Shown: positions 17,928 to 26,198 of the stretch, in pieces
How positions within the stretch are numbered: the stretch's first letter is position 1
Layout of the letters: each line of letters starts with the position of its first letter
Assembly: GCA_022827785.1 (NCBI GenBank)
Contig: JAJEIM010000033.1
Span: 62,001-126,000, forward strand
DNA length: 64,000 nt
Source of the DNA: Acidimicrobiia bacterium
GTDB lineage: Bacteria; Actinomycetota; Acidimicrobiia; Spongiisociales; Spongiisociaceae
Direction of reading: 5' to 3'
The notes under the pieces: generated by a model
What the model was told of the DNA's origin: nothing
The model's input: the letters and a program-made list of their open reading frames with translations, nothing else
Database searches by the model: none
Made by a program: the position numbers and the translations under genes

Positions 17928-17961
17928 AAGCCGCCGGGCCAGCGTACCGGCCCGGCGGCTT
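17928..17961 (-). terminator. Strong hairpin between binding-protein and permease genes
   Basis: A perfect 13-bp GC-rich stem (17928-17940 with 17949-17961) encloses an 8-base loop, and only three T follow on the minus strand. It probably acts as a leaky terminator or 3' mRNA stabiliser, giving more binding protein than permease, as is common in Opp/Dpp operons. Confidence 0.6.
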
Positions 17962-17992
17962 GTCCGGTGTCCTAAAGGTTAATTCCAGGTGA

Positions 17993-19849
17993 TCAGACCG
18001 ACTTGGTCACGTAGTAGTAGCGGTTGATCTGATCGGGTCGCCAGATGAAGCCCTGGACGTCCTGGCTGGACGCCACGATGTGGTGCGGCTCGGCCAGCCA
18101 CACCGCGGGGGCGTCGGCCAGCATGATCGCCTGAACGTCGTGGTAGAGCTGGGCCCTGGCCGGATCGGCCGGGCTCAGGAACTTGGCGGCGTTCAGCTTC
18201 TCGGTGACCTCCGGGTTCTCGTAGTTGCTCCGCATGGCGAAGGCGTTGGGCTCCCAGAACAGCTCCATGTGGTACTGGGGCTCGTTCACCCAGGAACCGG
18301 AGCCGAAGTAGAACAGGAAGAAGTCCATCGGGTTGATCCGGTTTCCGTCCTCGTCCTGAGCGAAGACGTTGTCCCGGAACTGCCCGGAGTCCAACCTCAC
18401 GATATTCACGTCGATCCCGATCTGGGCCAGCGACGCCTGCACCACGATGGCCAGTTCCGGAGCGAAGGCCAGCGTGCCGTCTATGTAAAGATCGGCGCTG
18501 AAACCGTCGGGATAGGCCGAGGCGGCGAGATGCTCGCGGGCCTTGTCCAGGTCCTGGCTGTAGAACGGGGCGTCCGGGTTGTACGACGGAGTGGTCGACG
18601 GGATCGGCCCGCCGCCGCGGCTGGCAGCGCCGAAGTAGACGCCTTCCAGCACGTCATCGTACGGGTAGGCGTACGAGATCGCCACCCGCACGTGCGGGTC
18701 GTCGAACGGAGCCCGGGTCGGGTTCATGTACATGACGGCCTGGTTGTTGCCACCCACCGTGGTGACCTTCACGCCCTGGTCGCGGAGGTCGGGGATGGCG
18801 GTGACCGGCACTGCCTCGGCGAAGTCGATCTCCCCGGCGGTCAGCAGGGCTGCCTGCTGGGCGGCGTCCGGGATCACCCGCAGGATGATCCGCTCCGCCT
18901 GGGCCGGGCCGAGGTAGTAGTCGTCATTGCGCTTGAGCACGATCTCCACGCCCGGTTCCAGCTTCTCCAGGTAGAAGGGGCCGGTGCCCACATCGTTGGT
19001 CTTCAGGTATTCATGGGCCCACGGGTCGTCATCGGTGGCGTTGGCGATCAACACCTCCGAGTCGTACACCGTCACTCCGGCGTTGGAAAGCACGTGGAGC
19101 GGGAACGGGGTGGGCTTGTTGAAGTCGAAGCGGATGTGGTAGTCGTCGATGACCGTGATGGCGGCCTCGATGTCGGATTCCGAACCGAAGTCGTACAGAC
19201 CGATCACGGCATGGTCGAACCATCCACCGGCGTCCAGGTAGGCCGCCCGCAGGAAGCTCCACCGCACGTCATCGGCGGTCATCTCGTTACCGGTGTGGTG
19301 GAACTTCACGCCCTGGCGAAGGGTGAAGATCACCGAGGTGCAGTCCTCGTTGAAGTCCCAGCCCTCTGCCAGCAGTCCCTGGGGACGGGTGGAGTCCGCC
19401 ACCAGCACGCCGTCGGCGTTCGGCACCAGATGGAAGGTGGTGAGCTGGTCGTACATGTTGGCGACCATCTCTGAGGCGCGAGCCTCGAAGTTGCGCCGCG
19501 GGTCGATGGTCGAGACATCACCGCTGATGGCCCGCACGATGGTCATTCCGGCCACCGGGTCGACCCCTCTCGGCGGAGCAGCCTCGGACTCAGGAGCACA
19601 GCTACCCTCGCCACCGGCCAGTTCCGTTCCCGTCAGCTGGGTGGTCGTAGTCACCTCCGCGGCCGCGGTGGTAGTCGTCTCCTCCGCCATGGCGGCCGTA
19701 GTCGTCGTCTCCTCGGCCATGGCGGCCGTGGTGGCAGTCGTGGCTGCGGTAGTCGGAGCCGCCGCGGGTTCCGGGTCATCCCCTCCGCAGGCGGCCGCAA
19801 CGAGCGCCATCGCGAGGAGGGCTGCTATCCATACACGAGATCTGATCAT
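17993..19849 (-). CDS. Family 5 (DppA/OppA-type) substrate-binding lipoprotein
   Basis: A 618-residue exported protein. The signal peptide ends VAAAC (lipobox), followed by a Thr/Ala linker containing two MAEETTTTAA units, then a family 5 solute-binding domain. Recognisable parts are the DPRRNFEARASEMVANMYDQL region, the SVIFTLRQGVKFH strand (compare FxLRxGVKFHDG) and the late DDPHVRVAISYAYPYDDVLEGV helix. It would capture the substrate for the OppBCDF-like transporter encoded downstream. ATG 19849 was chosen because the signal peptide starts there; the longer frame to 20059 lies in the divergent promoter region. Confidence 0.92.
   Translation of the reverse strand: MIRSRVWIAALLAMALVAAACGGDDPEPAAAPTTAATTATTAAMAEETTTTAAMAEETTTTAAAEVTTTTQLTGTELAGGEGSCAPESEAAPPRGVDPVAGMTIVRAISGDVSTIDPRRNFEARASEMVANMYDQLTTFHLVPNADGVLVADSTRPQGLLAEGWDFNEDCTSVIFTLRQGVKFHHTGNEMTADDVRWSFLRAAYLDAGGWFDHAVIGLYDFGSESDIEAAITVIDDYHIRFDFNKPTPFPLHVLSNAGVTVYDSEVLIANATDDDPWAHEYLKTNDVGTGPFYLEKLEPGVEIVLKRNDDYYLGPAQAERIILRVIPDAAQQAALLTAGEIDFAEAVPVTAIPDLRDQGVKVTTVGGNNQAVMYMNPTRAPFDDPHVRVAISYAYPYDDVLEGVYFGAASRGGGPIPSTTPSYNPDAPFYSQDLDKAREHLAASAYPDGFSADLYIDGTLAFAPELAIVVQASLAQIGIDVNIVRLDSGQFRDNVFAQDEDGNRINPMDFFLFYFGSGSWVNEPQYHMELFWEPNAFAMRSNYENPEVTEKLNAAKFLSPADPARAQLYHDVQAIMLADAPAVWLAEPHHIVASSQDVQGFIWRPDQINRYYYVTKSV
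19668..19727. repeat. Two 30-bp tandem repeats in the binding-protein linker
   Basis: Two adjacent 30-bp units, nearly identical, encode the MAEETTTTAA repeats of the low-complexity linker after the lipobox. Confidence 0.7.
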
Positions 19850-20079
19850 GTCTCCATCCCTTGCTTCTCCGTGCTCTTCCCGGTCCCGGCCGGGTAGTCG
19901 CGCGCCAACAGATCGACCACCTGCGGCGGACAGACTCGTTAACCATAGCGAAGGGGACGTGAAGGCGGCATCTGATGATGCATTGGGGCGAGAAGGGCTC
20001 CCGGTTCTTTGTACAATCCCGGCGGTCAGACGGGTCTTGTCAGGCCCGGTACCCGGCAACCTCGACAGGTGGATCGACG

Positions 20080-21030
20080 ATGACAGTTGTGGACGCGGTC
20101 TGTCCGCTGATGACCGACCCCGAGGCGTGGGATCTCTACATCGAAGGAGGGGTCGATATCGGGGCGCCGACCGTGGCCAACTGGGAGACCCCTTCCGAGA
20201 CCCGAGAACTACTCGAGCAATGGGCCCGCTGGACGGCCGAGGACGAGCGGCTGGTCGCTGTCACCGAGCCCGGCGACTTCGACCGGTTCCCGATTCCCGG
20301 CAGGCTGGGGGTGATCATCCACTTCCAGAACGGCGTCCCCCTCGGTGAGGACCTCGCCAACTACGGCCGCTTCCACGGCCTGGGACTACGGATGGTGCAG
20401 CTCTGCTACAACTTCGCCAACCCGCTCGGCGACGGGTGCCTGAGCTCCGGTGACGGTCCTTTGACGTCGTTCGGACGGCAGGCGATAAGGGAGATGAACC
20501 GGCTCGGGATCGTGGTGGACCTCTCCCACACCGGGCGCCGCACCACCATGGACGCCATGCGGGTCACGTCCGCGCCGCCGGTGTTCTCCCACTCCAACCC
20601 GGCCGCGCTGACCGCCCATCGCCGCAACATCGATGATGAACAGATAAGGGCGGTCGCCGACCTGGGAGGCCTGGTCGGGGTGGTCACCTTCCCGTCCTTC
20701 GTGAAGCCGGGGGGCAAGGGCGCCACGGTGTCGGACCTGGTGGATCACATCGACTACCTGGTGGACATGATCGGACCCGACCAGGTGGGGCTCGGGCTGG
20801 ACTTCTGCGAGTCGGGCATGGAGATGGTGCAGCGCATGATCGACTCGGGAGCGTGGACTGTCGAGGACTACCCGATGGATGCCGACCCCCGCCTAGTCGA
20901 CCTGACCTGTCCCTCCCAGATCCCTAGCATCCGCCAGGAGCTGGTCCGGCGGGGCTATCCGTCCGATGCCATCGAGGGCATCATGGGCCACAACTGGATA
21001 GACCTCTTCAAGAGGGTCTGGTCCGCCTAA
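20080..21030 (+). CDS. M19 (membrane dipeptidase)-like protein, atypical metal site
   Basis: A 316-residue protein of the M19 family. Seen are IVVDLSHTGRRTTMDAM and PVFSHSNPAALTAHRRNIDDEQIRAV, which supply the two zinc His of the family, then GLGLDF and a terminal GHNWIDLFKRVW. M19 enzymes hydrolyse dipeptides or related amides. Two expected ligands are not visible: the N-terminal His-x-Asp is replaced by VVDAVCPL, and the bridging Glu position reads HFQNG. It may use one metal or have another substrate. ATG 20080 has AGGTGGA upstream. It diverges from the peptide/hydantoin transport operon and may share its regulation. Confidence 0.8.
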   Translation: MTVVDAVCPLMTDPEAWDLYIEGGVDIGAPTVANWETPSETRELLEQWARWTAEDERLVAVTEPGDFDRFPIPGRLGVIIHFQNGVPLGEDLANYGRFHGLGLRMVQLCYNFANPLGDGCLSSGDGPLTSFGRQAIREMNRLGIVVDLSHTGRRTTMDAMRVTSAPPVFSHSNPAALTAHRRNIDDEQIRAVADLGGLVGVVTFPSFVKPGGKGATVSDLVDHIDYLVDMIGPDQVGLGLDFCESGMEMVQRMIDSGAWTVEDYPMDADPRLVDLTCPSQIPSIRQELVRRGYPSDAIEGIMGHNWIDLFKRVWSA

Positions 21031-21082
21031 GGCGGCGGTCGACCCCAACGATTTTTCGCGTTCTGGCGGAAAAGGGTTGAAT

Positions 21083-21320
21083 CTGTCACAGGTTCAACAT
21101 ATGTTGTCTAACGCCAAGCACCTAGACCGGCCGATGAGTGAGTAACCGATCGGAGCGGCCGGCCCGAGGGAACACACGAGACTTCATGGAGCGACAGCCG
21201 ACTCCAGCGGCTGATCGGCCGCGGCTGACCACGCTCCAACAGGATGGGTGGTGGCGGGGGAGGGGCCCGGTGCGGAGCACCGGTTTTTCGCGACTTTGTG
21301 CGGTTTGGAGGTTCTTGAGG
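21083..21320 (+). repeat. Interspersed repeat, copy D (diverged)
   Basis: The sequence starts TGTCACA and shares blocks with copies at 28655, 55749 and 61564. Shared blocks include a TATGTTGTCTA segment, GCCAAGCACCTA, GATCGGAGCGGCC, a GGTGGTGGCGGGGGAGGG run and GCGGAGCACCG-TTTT-CGCGACTT. It lacks the roughly 90-bp tail of copies B and C and ends instead just after an intrinsic terminator-like hairpin. No conserved reading frame is shared with the other copies. Confidence 0.7.
21267..21288 (+). terminator. Intrinsic terminator at the end of repeat copy D
   Basis: CCGGTGC, loop GGA, GCACCGG, then five T. This is a perfect 7-bp stem and a T-run on the plus strand. Copies B and C keep the same hairpin with one weakened pair and four T. 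Confidence 0.7.
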
Positions 21321-21363
21321 CAGGGGATAAGGATGACAGCGCCGCGAGAATCCCGAGATTTGC

Positions 21364-21392
21364 TTCGCATGGTCACGGACGCTCTCTATAAT
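21364..21392 (+). promoter_or_regulatory. Sigma70-type promoter in an intergenic region
   Basis: TTCGCA at 21364-21369 and a perfect TATAAT at 21387-21392 with 17-base spacing. No coding start follows; the next plus-strand signal is a terminator about 45 bases after the expected start point. Confidence 0.5.
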
Positions 21393-21398
21393 GGTTGG

Positions 21399-21459
21399 TT
21401 AACCCACCTAGTGCTCTTAGCAGGGGCTAGGCCAGCAGGGCCCGCTTCGGCGGGCCTTT
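21399..21459 (+). ncRNA. Candidate small RNA (~60 nt)
   Basis: Inferred from a promoter at 21364-21392 and a terminator at 21439-21459 with no open frame between them. The transcript would be about 60 nt and would overlap the 3' flank of the convergent NYN-domain gene. No known RNA family is recognised. Confidence 0.35.
21439..21459 (+). terminator. Intrinsic terminator with UUCG loop
   Basis: GGCCCGC, loop TTCG, GCGGGCC, then TTT. This is a 7-bp perfect stem. The T-run is short but the stem is very stable. It lies between the convergent candidate sRNA or M19 transcript and the NYN gene. Confidence 0.7.
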
Positions 21460-21464
21460 GCGCG

Positions 21465-22112
21465 TCATGACCACTCCGGGGGTTTGCGTATCTGACCGCC
21501 TCGAACATCGTGCACCGGATCTGGTAGCTGGGAACGAGCCAGCAGTCGACGACTTAACGTACGCTTGTCGGTGCCAAACAAGTGGCGTGGCTGCTTGCTC
21601 AACTTGTGCGGGTTGACGGTAACCACAAGTATCCCTGCTCTTTCAGCCATTTCAACCGGTGTCTGGAGGTCGCTGTCATTCGACATGACGAGAGCCACAT
21701 CCATCTCCTGATGACAGGCGTCCCACACTAGATGCGCTCCGAGTGAGACGTCGGAGCCTTTTTCCTCGGTGTCGATGACGGCAACAAAGTCGACAACTCC
21801 TTTCTTGAGTTTGTCGGCCAGCGGACGGGTCTTCGGCCGTTGTTTGAACTGTCCGTAGTGCACCTCCACGTCCGAGTGGGCTTGGAGAGCACGGATGTAC
21901 GCGTCCTGGCGTTGGGAGAGTCCGAGGTCGTCGGCGCGGTCTTGGACGCGGGCAGTGAAGTACTTCACCTGAGTGATTTGATGCCCACGAAGGAGCGCAG
22001 ATGCAAGGGCTCTTTGGTCCAGCCACTTGAAGGCCGTGCCCTTCAACGCGCCGTAGTAGAGGTTGAACCCGTCGACGTAGACGATCGTGCGGGGCTGAGG
22101 TTTCTGAGTCAT
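21465..22112 (-). CDS. NYN-domain (LabA/DUF88-type) putative RNase
   Basis: A 215-residue protein with a PIN-like NYN domain. TIVYVDGFNLYYG at the N-terminus carries the first catalytic Asp. GVVDFVAVIDTEEKGSDVSLG and DVALVMSNDSDLQTPVEMA supply the later acidic residues that bind the metal in this fold. NYN proteins are predicted endoribonucleases, and LabA-like ones are stand-alone. No Shine-Dalgarno is obvious before ATG 22112. It stands alone beside repeat copy D and the small-RNA candidate. The target RNA is unknown. Confidence 0.8.
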   Translation of the reverse strand: MTQKPQPRTIVYVDGFNLYYGALKGTAFKWLDQRALASALLRGHQITQVKYFTARVQDRADDLGLSQRQDAYIRALQAHSDVEVHYGQFKQRPKTRPLADKLKKGVVDFVAVIDTEEKGSDVSLGAHLVWDACHQEMDVALVMSNDSDLQTPVEMAERAGILVVTVNPHKLSKQPRHLFGTDKRTLSRRLLARSQLPDPVHDVRGGQIRKPPEWS

Positions 22113-22226
22113 GACGGAACAAGCTTAAGAGTCCCAATGGCGGGGAGTCTCTCCACGAGATCGGCTGCGATGGATCGGGCGTGCTTCTCGATCGTCAAAA
22201 TCACCGGACGACCGCTTCACGGCGCT

Positions 22227-23612
22227 CTAGGCCAGGCCGATCCGGCTGATCAGTTCGGCTGACCTGGCCCGGGCATCCGCGATCACCTCGTCCTGGTCCA
22301 CCCGGGTGCAGCGGCCGTCCTCCACGATGACCTCGCCGCCCACGATGTTCACGACCACGTCGCTGCCCCGGGCGGCGTAGACCAGGGCGGCCCGCGGGTC
22401 GTGGGCAGGGGTGAGATGGGGTCGCGTGGCGTCCAGCACGATCACATCGCCGAGCGACCCGGGAACCAGCCGTCCCGCATCGATACCCAGGGCCGCGGCC
22501 CCGCCGACGGTGGCGATCCGCAACGCCTCGGCGGCCGACGAAGCGGCGGGTTCGAGCTCCGCCAACCGGTGCATGAGCACCAGCATCTTCATGTTCTCGA
22601 AGAGGTCCTGGCGGTGGCCGCAGGTGGAGCCGTCGGTACCCATCGCCACGGTGGCGCCGGCGTCCAAGAGCTGCCGCATGGGCATCACCCCGTAGGGAAC
22701 GTACTGGTTGGACATCGGGCAGTGCACCACCGCCGTCCCGGTCGAGCCGATGGCCTCGATCTCCGCTTCGTCGAGCCAGGTGGCATGGGCGAGCACGGCA
22801 TCGGGGCCGAGCAGTCCCCGGCTGTGGAGCCAGATGGCCGGACGGACCCCGTATGCCTCCCTGTAGACATCGGGATCGCTCCTGGGAGCGCTGAGATGGG
22901 TGTGCCAACCGGTCCCGTGCCGGCGGGCCGTCTCCACCGCGGCCACCAGCAGGTCCTGGCCGGTGTAGACGGTGTTGATCGGTCCGGGCCATACCGCCAC
23001 CCGGGAGCCGGGGGGCCGGGCCTCGATGCAGGCCTCGGTGGTGTCGATCTCCTCCTGGTCGCTGCCCGTGAAGGCCTCCCGGGGCAGGCCCTGGCGCTCG
23101 GCCAGCTTGGTGTAGCCACCGGTGACGCCGCGAGCCACCACCCCTCTGAGACCGACCTCCTCCAGGGCGGCCGCCACCGCCAGGGTGGTCTCGTAGTCGG
23201 TGCGGCCGTAGTGATGATCCAACAGCGCGGTGGTACCGGCCAGTGCGGCCTCCACCGCCGCCAGGTACACCGCGGAGGTGGTCTCCTCCGGCGTGATCCC
23301 GGCGGCATAGGGCCACATGAACCTGCTCAACCAGTCCCAGCCCGGCAGACCGTCGCCCAGAGTACGGCCCAGTGACTGGAAGAGATGGTTGTGGCAGTCG
23401 ACCAGGCCCGGCATCACCAGCCGGCCGCGGCACGAGATCACCCGGTCGGCCCGGTACTCGGGGGCTGCGCCCGACTCCCCGACCGCCACGATCCGCCCGC
23501 CCGAGATGGCCACGAAACCGTTCTCGATTACCGGCCGGGTCGGGTCGAGGGTCACCAGGGTGCCGCCCTCGAGCAGCAGATCGCACTGCAGCGGCGGCGC
23601 CCGATCCCTCAT
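22227..23612 (-). CDS. Amidohydrolase (TrzN/AtzA/SsnA-like deaminase)
   Basis: A 461-residue member of the metal-dependent amidohydrolase superfamily. The first metal pair is VDCHNHLFQ; later ligands are WHTHLSAP, LAHATWLDEAE and GTDGSTCG. The segment HCPMSNQYV before the last Asp is typical of the aminohydrolase branch that deaminates or dechlorinates N-heterocycles (cytosine, guanine, triazines, S-adenosylhomocysteine). The N-terminal beta domain (LLLEGGTLVTLD) and C-terminal return are complete. AGGGGGAGG stands before ATG 23612. The substrate is not readable; the surrounding genes favour a heterocycle. Confidence 0.85.
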   Translation of the reverse strand: MRDRAPPLQCDLLLEGGTLVTLDPTRPVIENGFVAISGGRIVAVGESGAAPEYRADRVISCRGRLVMPGLVDCHNHLFQSLGRTLGDGLPGWDWLSRFMWPYAAGITPEETTSAVYLAAVEAALAGTTALLDHHYGRTDYETTLAVAAALEEVGLRGVVARGVTGGYTKLAERQGLPREAFTGSDQEEIDTTEACIEARPPGSRVAVWPGPINTVYTGQDLLVAAVETARRHGTGWHTHLSAPRSDPDVYREAYGVRPAIWLHSRGLLGPDAVLAHATWLDEAEIEAIGSTGTAVVHCPMSNQYVPYGVMPMRQLLDAGATVAMGTDGSTCGHRQDLFENMKMLVLMHRLAELEPAASSAAEALRIATVGGAAALGIDAGRLVPGSLGDVIVLDATRPHLTPAHDPRAALVYAARGSDVVVNIVGGEVIVEDGRCTRVDQDEVIADARARSAELISRIGLA

Positions 23613-23771
23613 GTGCCTCCCCCTGCCGGCAAGCCCGGAAGAAGATCGATGATCGTAAACCCCCTGCGTGCTAGGCCCCCGCCCGACCTAGAGTAACCCG
23701 ACGTGGAGACGCTCCGCTGCCCGCCATCCGCCCGCCACGCCTCTTCGCCCTCGCGAGGATGGCCGGGATTC

Positions 23772-24776
23772 ATGCGGAGGTTCCTGGTGTGCCTGTTAGC
23801 GGTCCTCCTGGCTGCTTGGGGTTCTGGATTGGATGCACTCCCCGCCAGAGCAGACGATGCTGCGGCACCGGCCTGTTCCGACCTCACGATCGTGTTCGCC
23901 CGTGGTTCCGATCAGAAGCTAGCGACCGCCACCGGTCACCAGGGTATGGCTCAGGCCTATTTCGATCATGTGGAGACCCGTCTCACGGACTATTCGACAA
24001 ACGAATACGAGCTGGGAACTCGAGAATATGGAGGCTACCGGTATCGGGCTGTCGGTATCTCGGCGATCCTCGACCTGTACCGCTCCTACATCGTCGAGGC
24101 GATGGCCTCGTTCATCAGGCGGATCTCCAGCCCACTTCGAAAAAGCCCGCCATCGGAAAGCTCGGCTGACCTGCTCGAAATCTACCTTCAGGGAGCATCG
24201 GAATACCGGAACTCGGTCATCGAGGGTATGGGTGAGTTCATCTACTACCTCAATGATCGAGGAACCGATTGCCCTGACGAGACATTCCTGGTCGGTGGGT
24301 ACTCGCAGGGTGCCCAGGTCATAAGGGGCAGCCTGCCCCTGCTCGACAAGGGGATCAGAGACCGGATCGCTCATGTGGCCCTCTTCAGCGATCCGACCCT
24401 GCACCTTCCCGAAGGGGAAAGTCCGGGTTCGGTTGCGAACTGCCGGGAGAGGACTCCGGGAGCGGTCTCACCGTGGAGGCGTGGAACGGTCGGATGCTCG
24501 ACCAGCAACGGAATCCTGAATCTCGACGGGTTCAGGCCTCTGAGTATCGGTCCTCCTGTGCCTTACGTACCGGCGGACATCGAGTCCCGGGTGGGATCGT
24601 GGTGTGAGCAGACCGACGGGGTCTGTACCGGTAGCGTCCTGGACCTTGCTCTGGGCATCCATTTCGACGTGGAGAATCGACGATTCCACGTACCCATACA
24701 TGGAGTGTATGCGGACAGCTACTTCGGGGAGGCGGCGAGCGAGGCCGCGTCCCGTGTGGTGGAGGCGACGGGATAG
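23772..24776 (+). CDS. Secreted cutinase-fold alpha/beta hydrolase
   Basis: A protein of about 334 residues with a signal peptide (RRFLVCLLAVLLAAWGSG, cleavage near ARADDAAA). The mature enzyme has the cutinase opening CSDLTIVFARGS. The nucleophile elbow is GGYSQGAQV, with Cys before and after the usual Asp region (CSTSNG), and the late catalytic His is in VPIHGVYAD. Secreted cutinase-family enzymes hydrolyse lipid or polyester esters. A GTG 23 codons upstream (23703) is in frame, but the signal peptide fits the ATG at 23772. The insert at residues 90-140 is longer than in fungal cutinases. Confidence 0.8.
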   Translation: MRRFLVCLLAVLLAAWGSGLDALPARADDAAAPACSDLTIVFARGSDQKLATATGHQGMAQAYFDHVETRLTDYSTNEYELGTREYGGYRYRAVGISAILDLYRSYIVEAMASFIRRISSPLRKSPPSESSADLLEIYLQGASEYRNSVIEGMGEFIYYLNDRGTDCPDETFLVGGYSQGAQVIRGSLPLLDKGIRDRIAHVALFSDPTLHLPEGESPGSVANCRERTPGAVSPWRRGTVGCSTSNGILNLDGFRPLSIGPPVPYVPADIESRVGSWCEQTDGVCTGSVLDLALGIHFDVENRRFHVPIHGVYADSYFGEAASEAASRVVEATG

Positions 24777-24952
24777 CGCGAGAACCATCCTCGCCTGCTC
24801 GACCGCCCTCCGGCCCCCGACTGACGGTGAAGTGCGACTGGCCCCCGCGCCCGGAGCGACCGGGCCGAGCCGAGAGCCTGGGCCGACCGGTGGCTCGGTG
24901 CCGCTTGATCGAACGAAACGGCCAAGGATGTGCTCACCCCCGCATGACGCCC

Positions 24953-25000
24953 TGAACCTGAGGAACACCGCACCGCATATGACGCCCTGAGCCTCATGTT
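24953..25000 (+). repeat. Interspersed repeat, isolated tail (copy E)
   Basis: It matches only the 3' tail of copies B and C: two similar units of about 35 bp sharing GACGCCCTGA-CCT, with GGAACACCGCACCGC between them. It lies in the short gap before the Rieske oxygenase gene. Confidence 0.55.
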
Positions 25001-25052
25001 CGTAGACTCGGCACGGGTTCGGGCATCCGAGTGCGGCGAATGGGAGGACGAA

Positions 25053-26111
25053 ATGACCGTTGCCGACCAGTACAGCGTGACCGAGGACGAGATACGGTTC
25101 GGCCATTCCGACGAGGAGCGCCTCTACCAGGCCTTGTTCGACTACTGGCATCCGGTCGCCTACTCGTCGCAGCTGGGCGAGGAGAAGCCGATCTCCGCCA
25201 CGCTGCTCGACGAGCAACTCGTGCTGGTCCGTCTGGACGGCGAGGTCCGGGCCTTTCGCGACCTGTGCGTGCATAGGGGGACGGCCCTGTCCCTCGGCTG
25301 GGTGGAGGACGAATCCCTTCGCTGTGCCTACCACGGCTGGAAGTACGGGCCGGACGGTGTGTGCACCGAGATCCCGTCCCGCTTCGGCACCCGGATCCCG
25401 AAACGGGCCCGCCTGACCCGCTATGCGGCGGCCGAGGCGGCCGGTCTGATCTGGGTGTGCATGTCGGGAGAGCCCCGCTTCCCGCTCCCCGAGTTCCCCT
25501 ACAGGGACGATCCCGGCTTCAAAGTCATCGAGGTGCCTTCGTATGACTGGAACTGCTCCATGCCCCGGCGAATCGAGAACTATGTGGACTTCGCCCACTT
25601 CGCCTGGGTTCACGATGGAGTCCTGGGGGACCGCGAACAGCCGGAGGTCCCGGATCACGGGATCGGCCGGGTGGGTCACGAGCTCCGCTTCGACCACCCC
25701 CACATGGCCGAACCCGCCGATTCCGGCAAGAACAAGGGCCTCGAGTCGGGCGGCGGGCCGGTGGACGTCCAGATCGACTACCGCCTGTTCATGCCGAACA
25801 CGATCCTCCTCGATCAGTGGATTCCCGAGCTCGAGCAGAGATACCTGCTGTTCTTCACGGTGTGCCCGACCGGCCGCAAGACCTCCAGGTGCTTCACCTT
25901 CATGGGCCGCGACTACTCGCTGGACGAGGAGACCGACCGGGACATGCTCGACTTCAACGCCCTGGTCATCGGCCAGGACCTCCCCATCGTGCAGTCGCAG
26001 CGGCCGGAGGAACTCCCGATGGACCTGTCGGCGGAGGTCCAGATCAAGGGCTCCGACCGGGTGGCGGTCGAGTACCGGCGCTGGCTGAAGGAACTCGCCT
26101 ACAGCACGTAG
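25053..26111 (+). CDS. Rieske-type aromatic oxygenase, alpha (VanA-like) subunit
   Basis: A 352-residue oxygenase. The Rieske 2Fe-2S ligands are C72-x-H74 (CVHRG) and C91-x2-H94 (CAYHGW). The non-heme iron site is in ENYVDFAHFAWVH, with D179, H182 and H187. This layout is that of VanA-like demethylases and ring hydroxylases, which receive electrons from a separate reductase; none is next to it. GGGAGGAC precedes ATG 25053. A LysR gene lies downstream on the other strand. The substrate is unknown; O- or N-demethylation or ring hydroxylation are family options. Confidence 0.88.
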   Translation: MTVADQYSVTEDEIRFGHSDEERLYQALFDYWHPVAYSSQLGEEKPISATLLDEQLVLVRLDGEVRAFRDLCVHRGTALSLGWVEDESLRCAYHGWKYGPDGVCTEIPSRFGTRIPKRARLTRYAAAEAAGLIWVCMSGEPRFPLPEFPYRDDPGFKVIEVPSYDWNCSMPRRIENYVDFAHFAWVHDGVLGDREQPEVPDHGIGRVGHELRFDHPHMAEPADSGKNKGLESGGGPVDVQIDYRLFMPNTILLDQWIPELEQRYLLFFTVCPTGRKTSRCFTFMGRDYSLDEETDRDMLDFNALVIGQDLPIVQSQRPEELPMDLSAEVQIKGSDRVAVEYRRWLKELAYST

Positions 26112-26198
26112 AGGGGAACCCTCCCCCCACGAGGCACAGCATCACGCAGGTATGCCGGACGGCATGGCACCCTGGCAGCCTCCGGAGCCGCGATCGCT

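Noticed and set aside
22201-23586. 461-codon frame of the same size as the amidohydrolase in another phase
   Set aside because: It is a high-GC shadow; only the 22227-23612 frame carries the amidohydrolase metal motifs.
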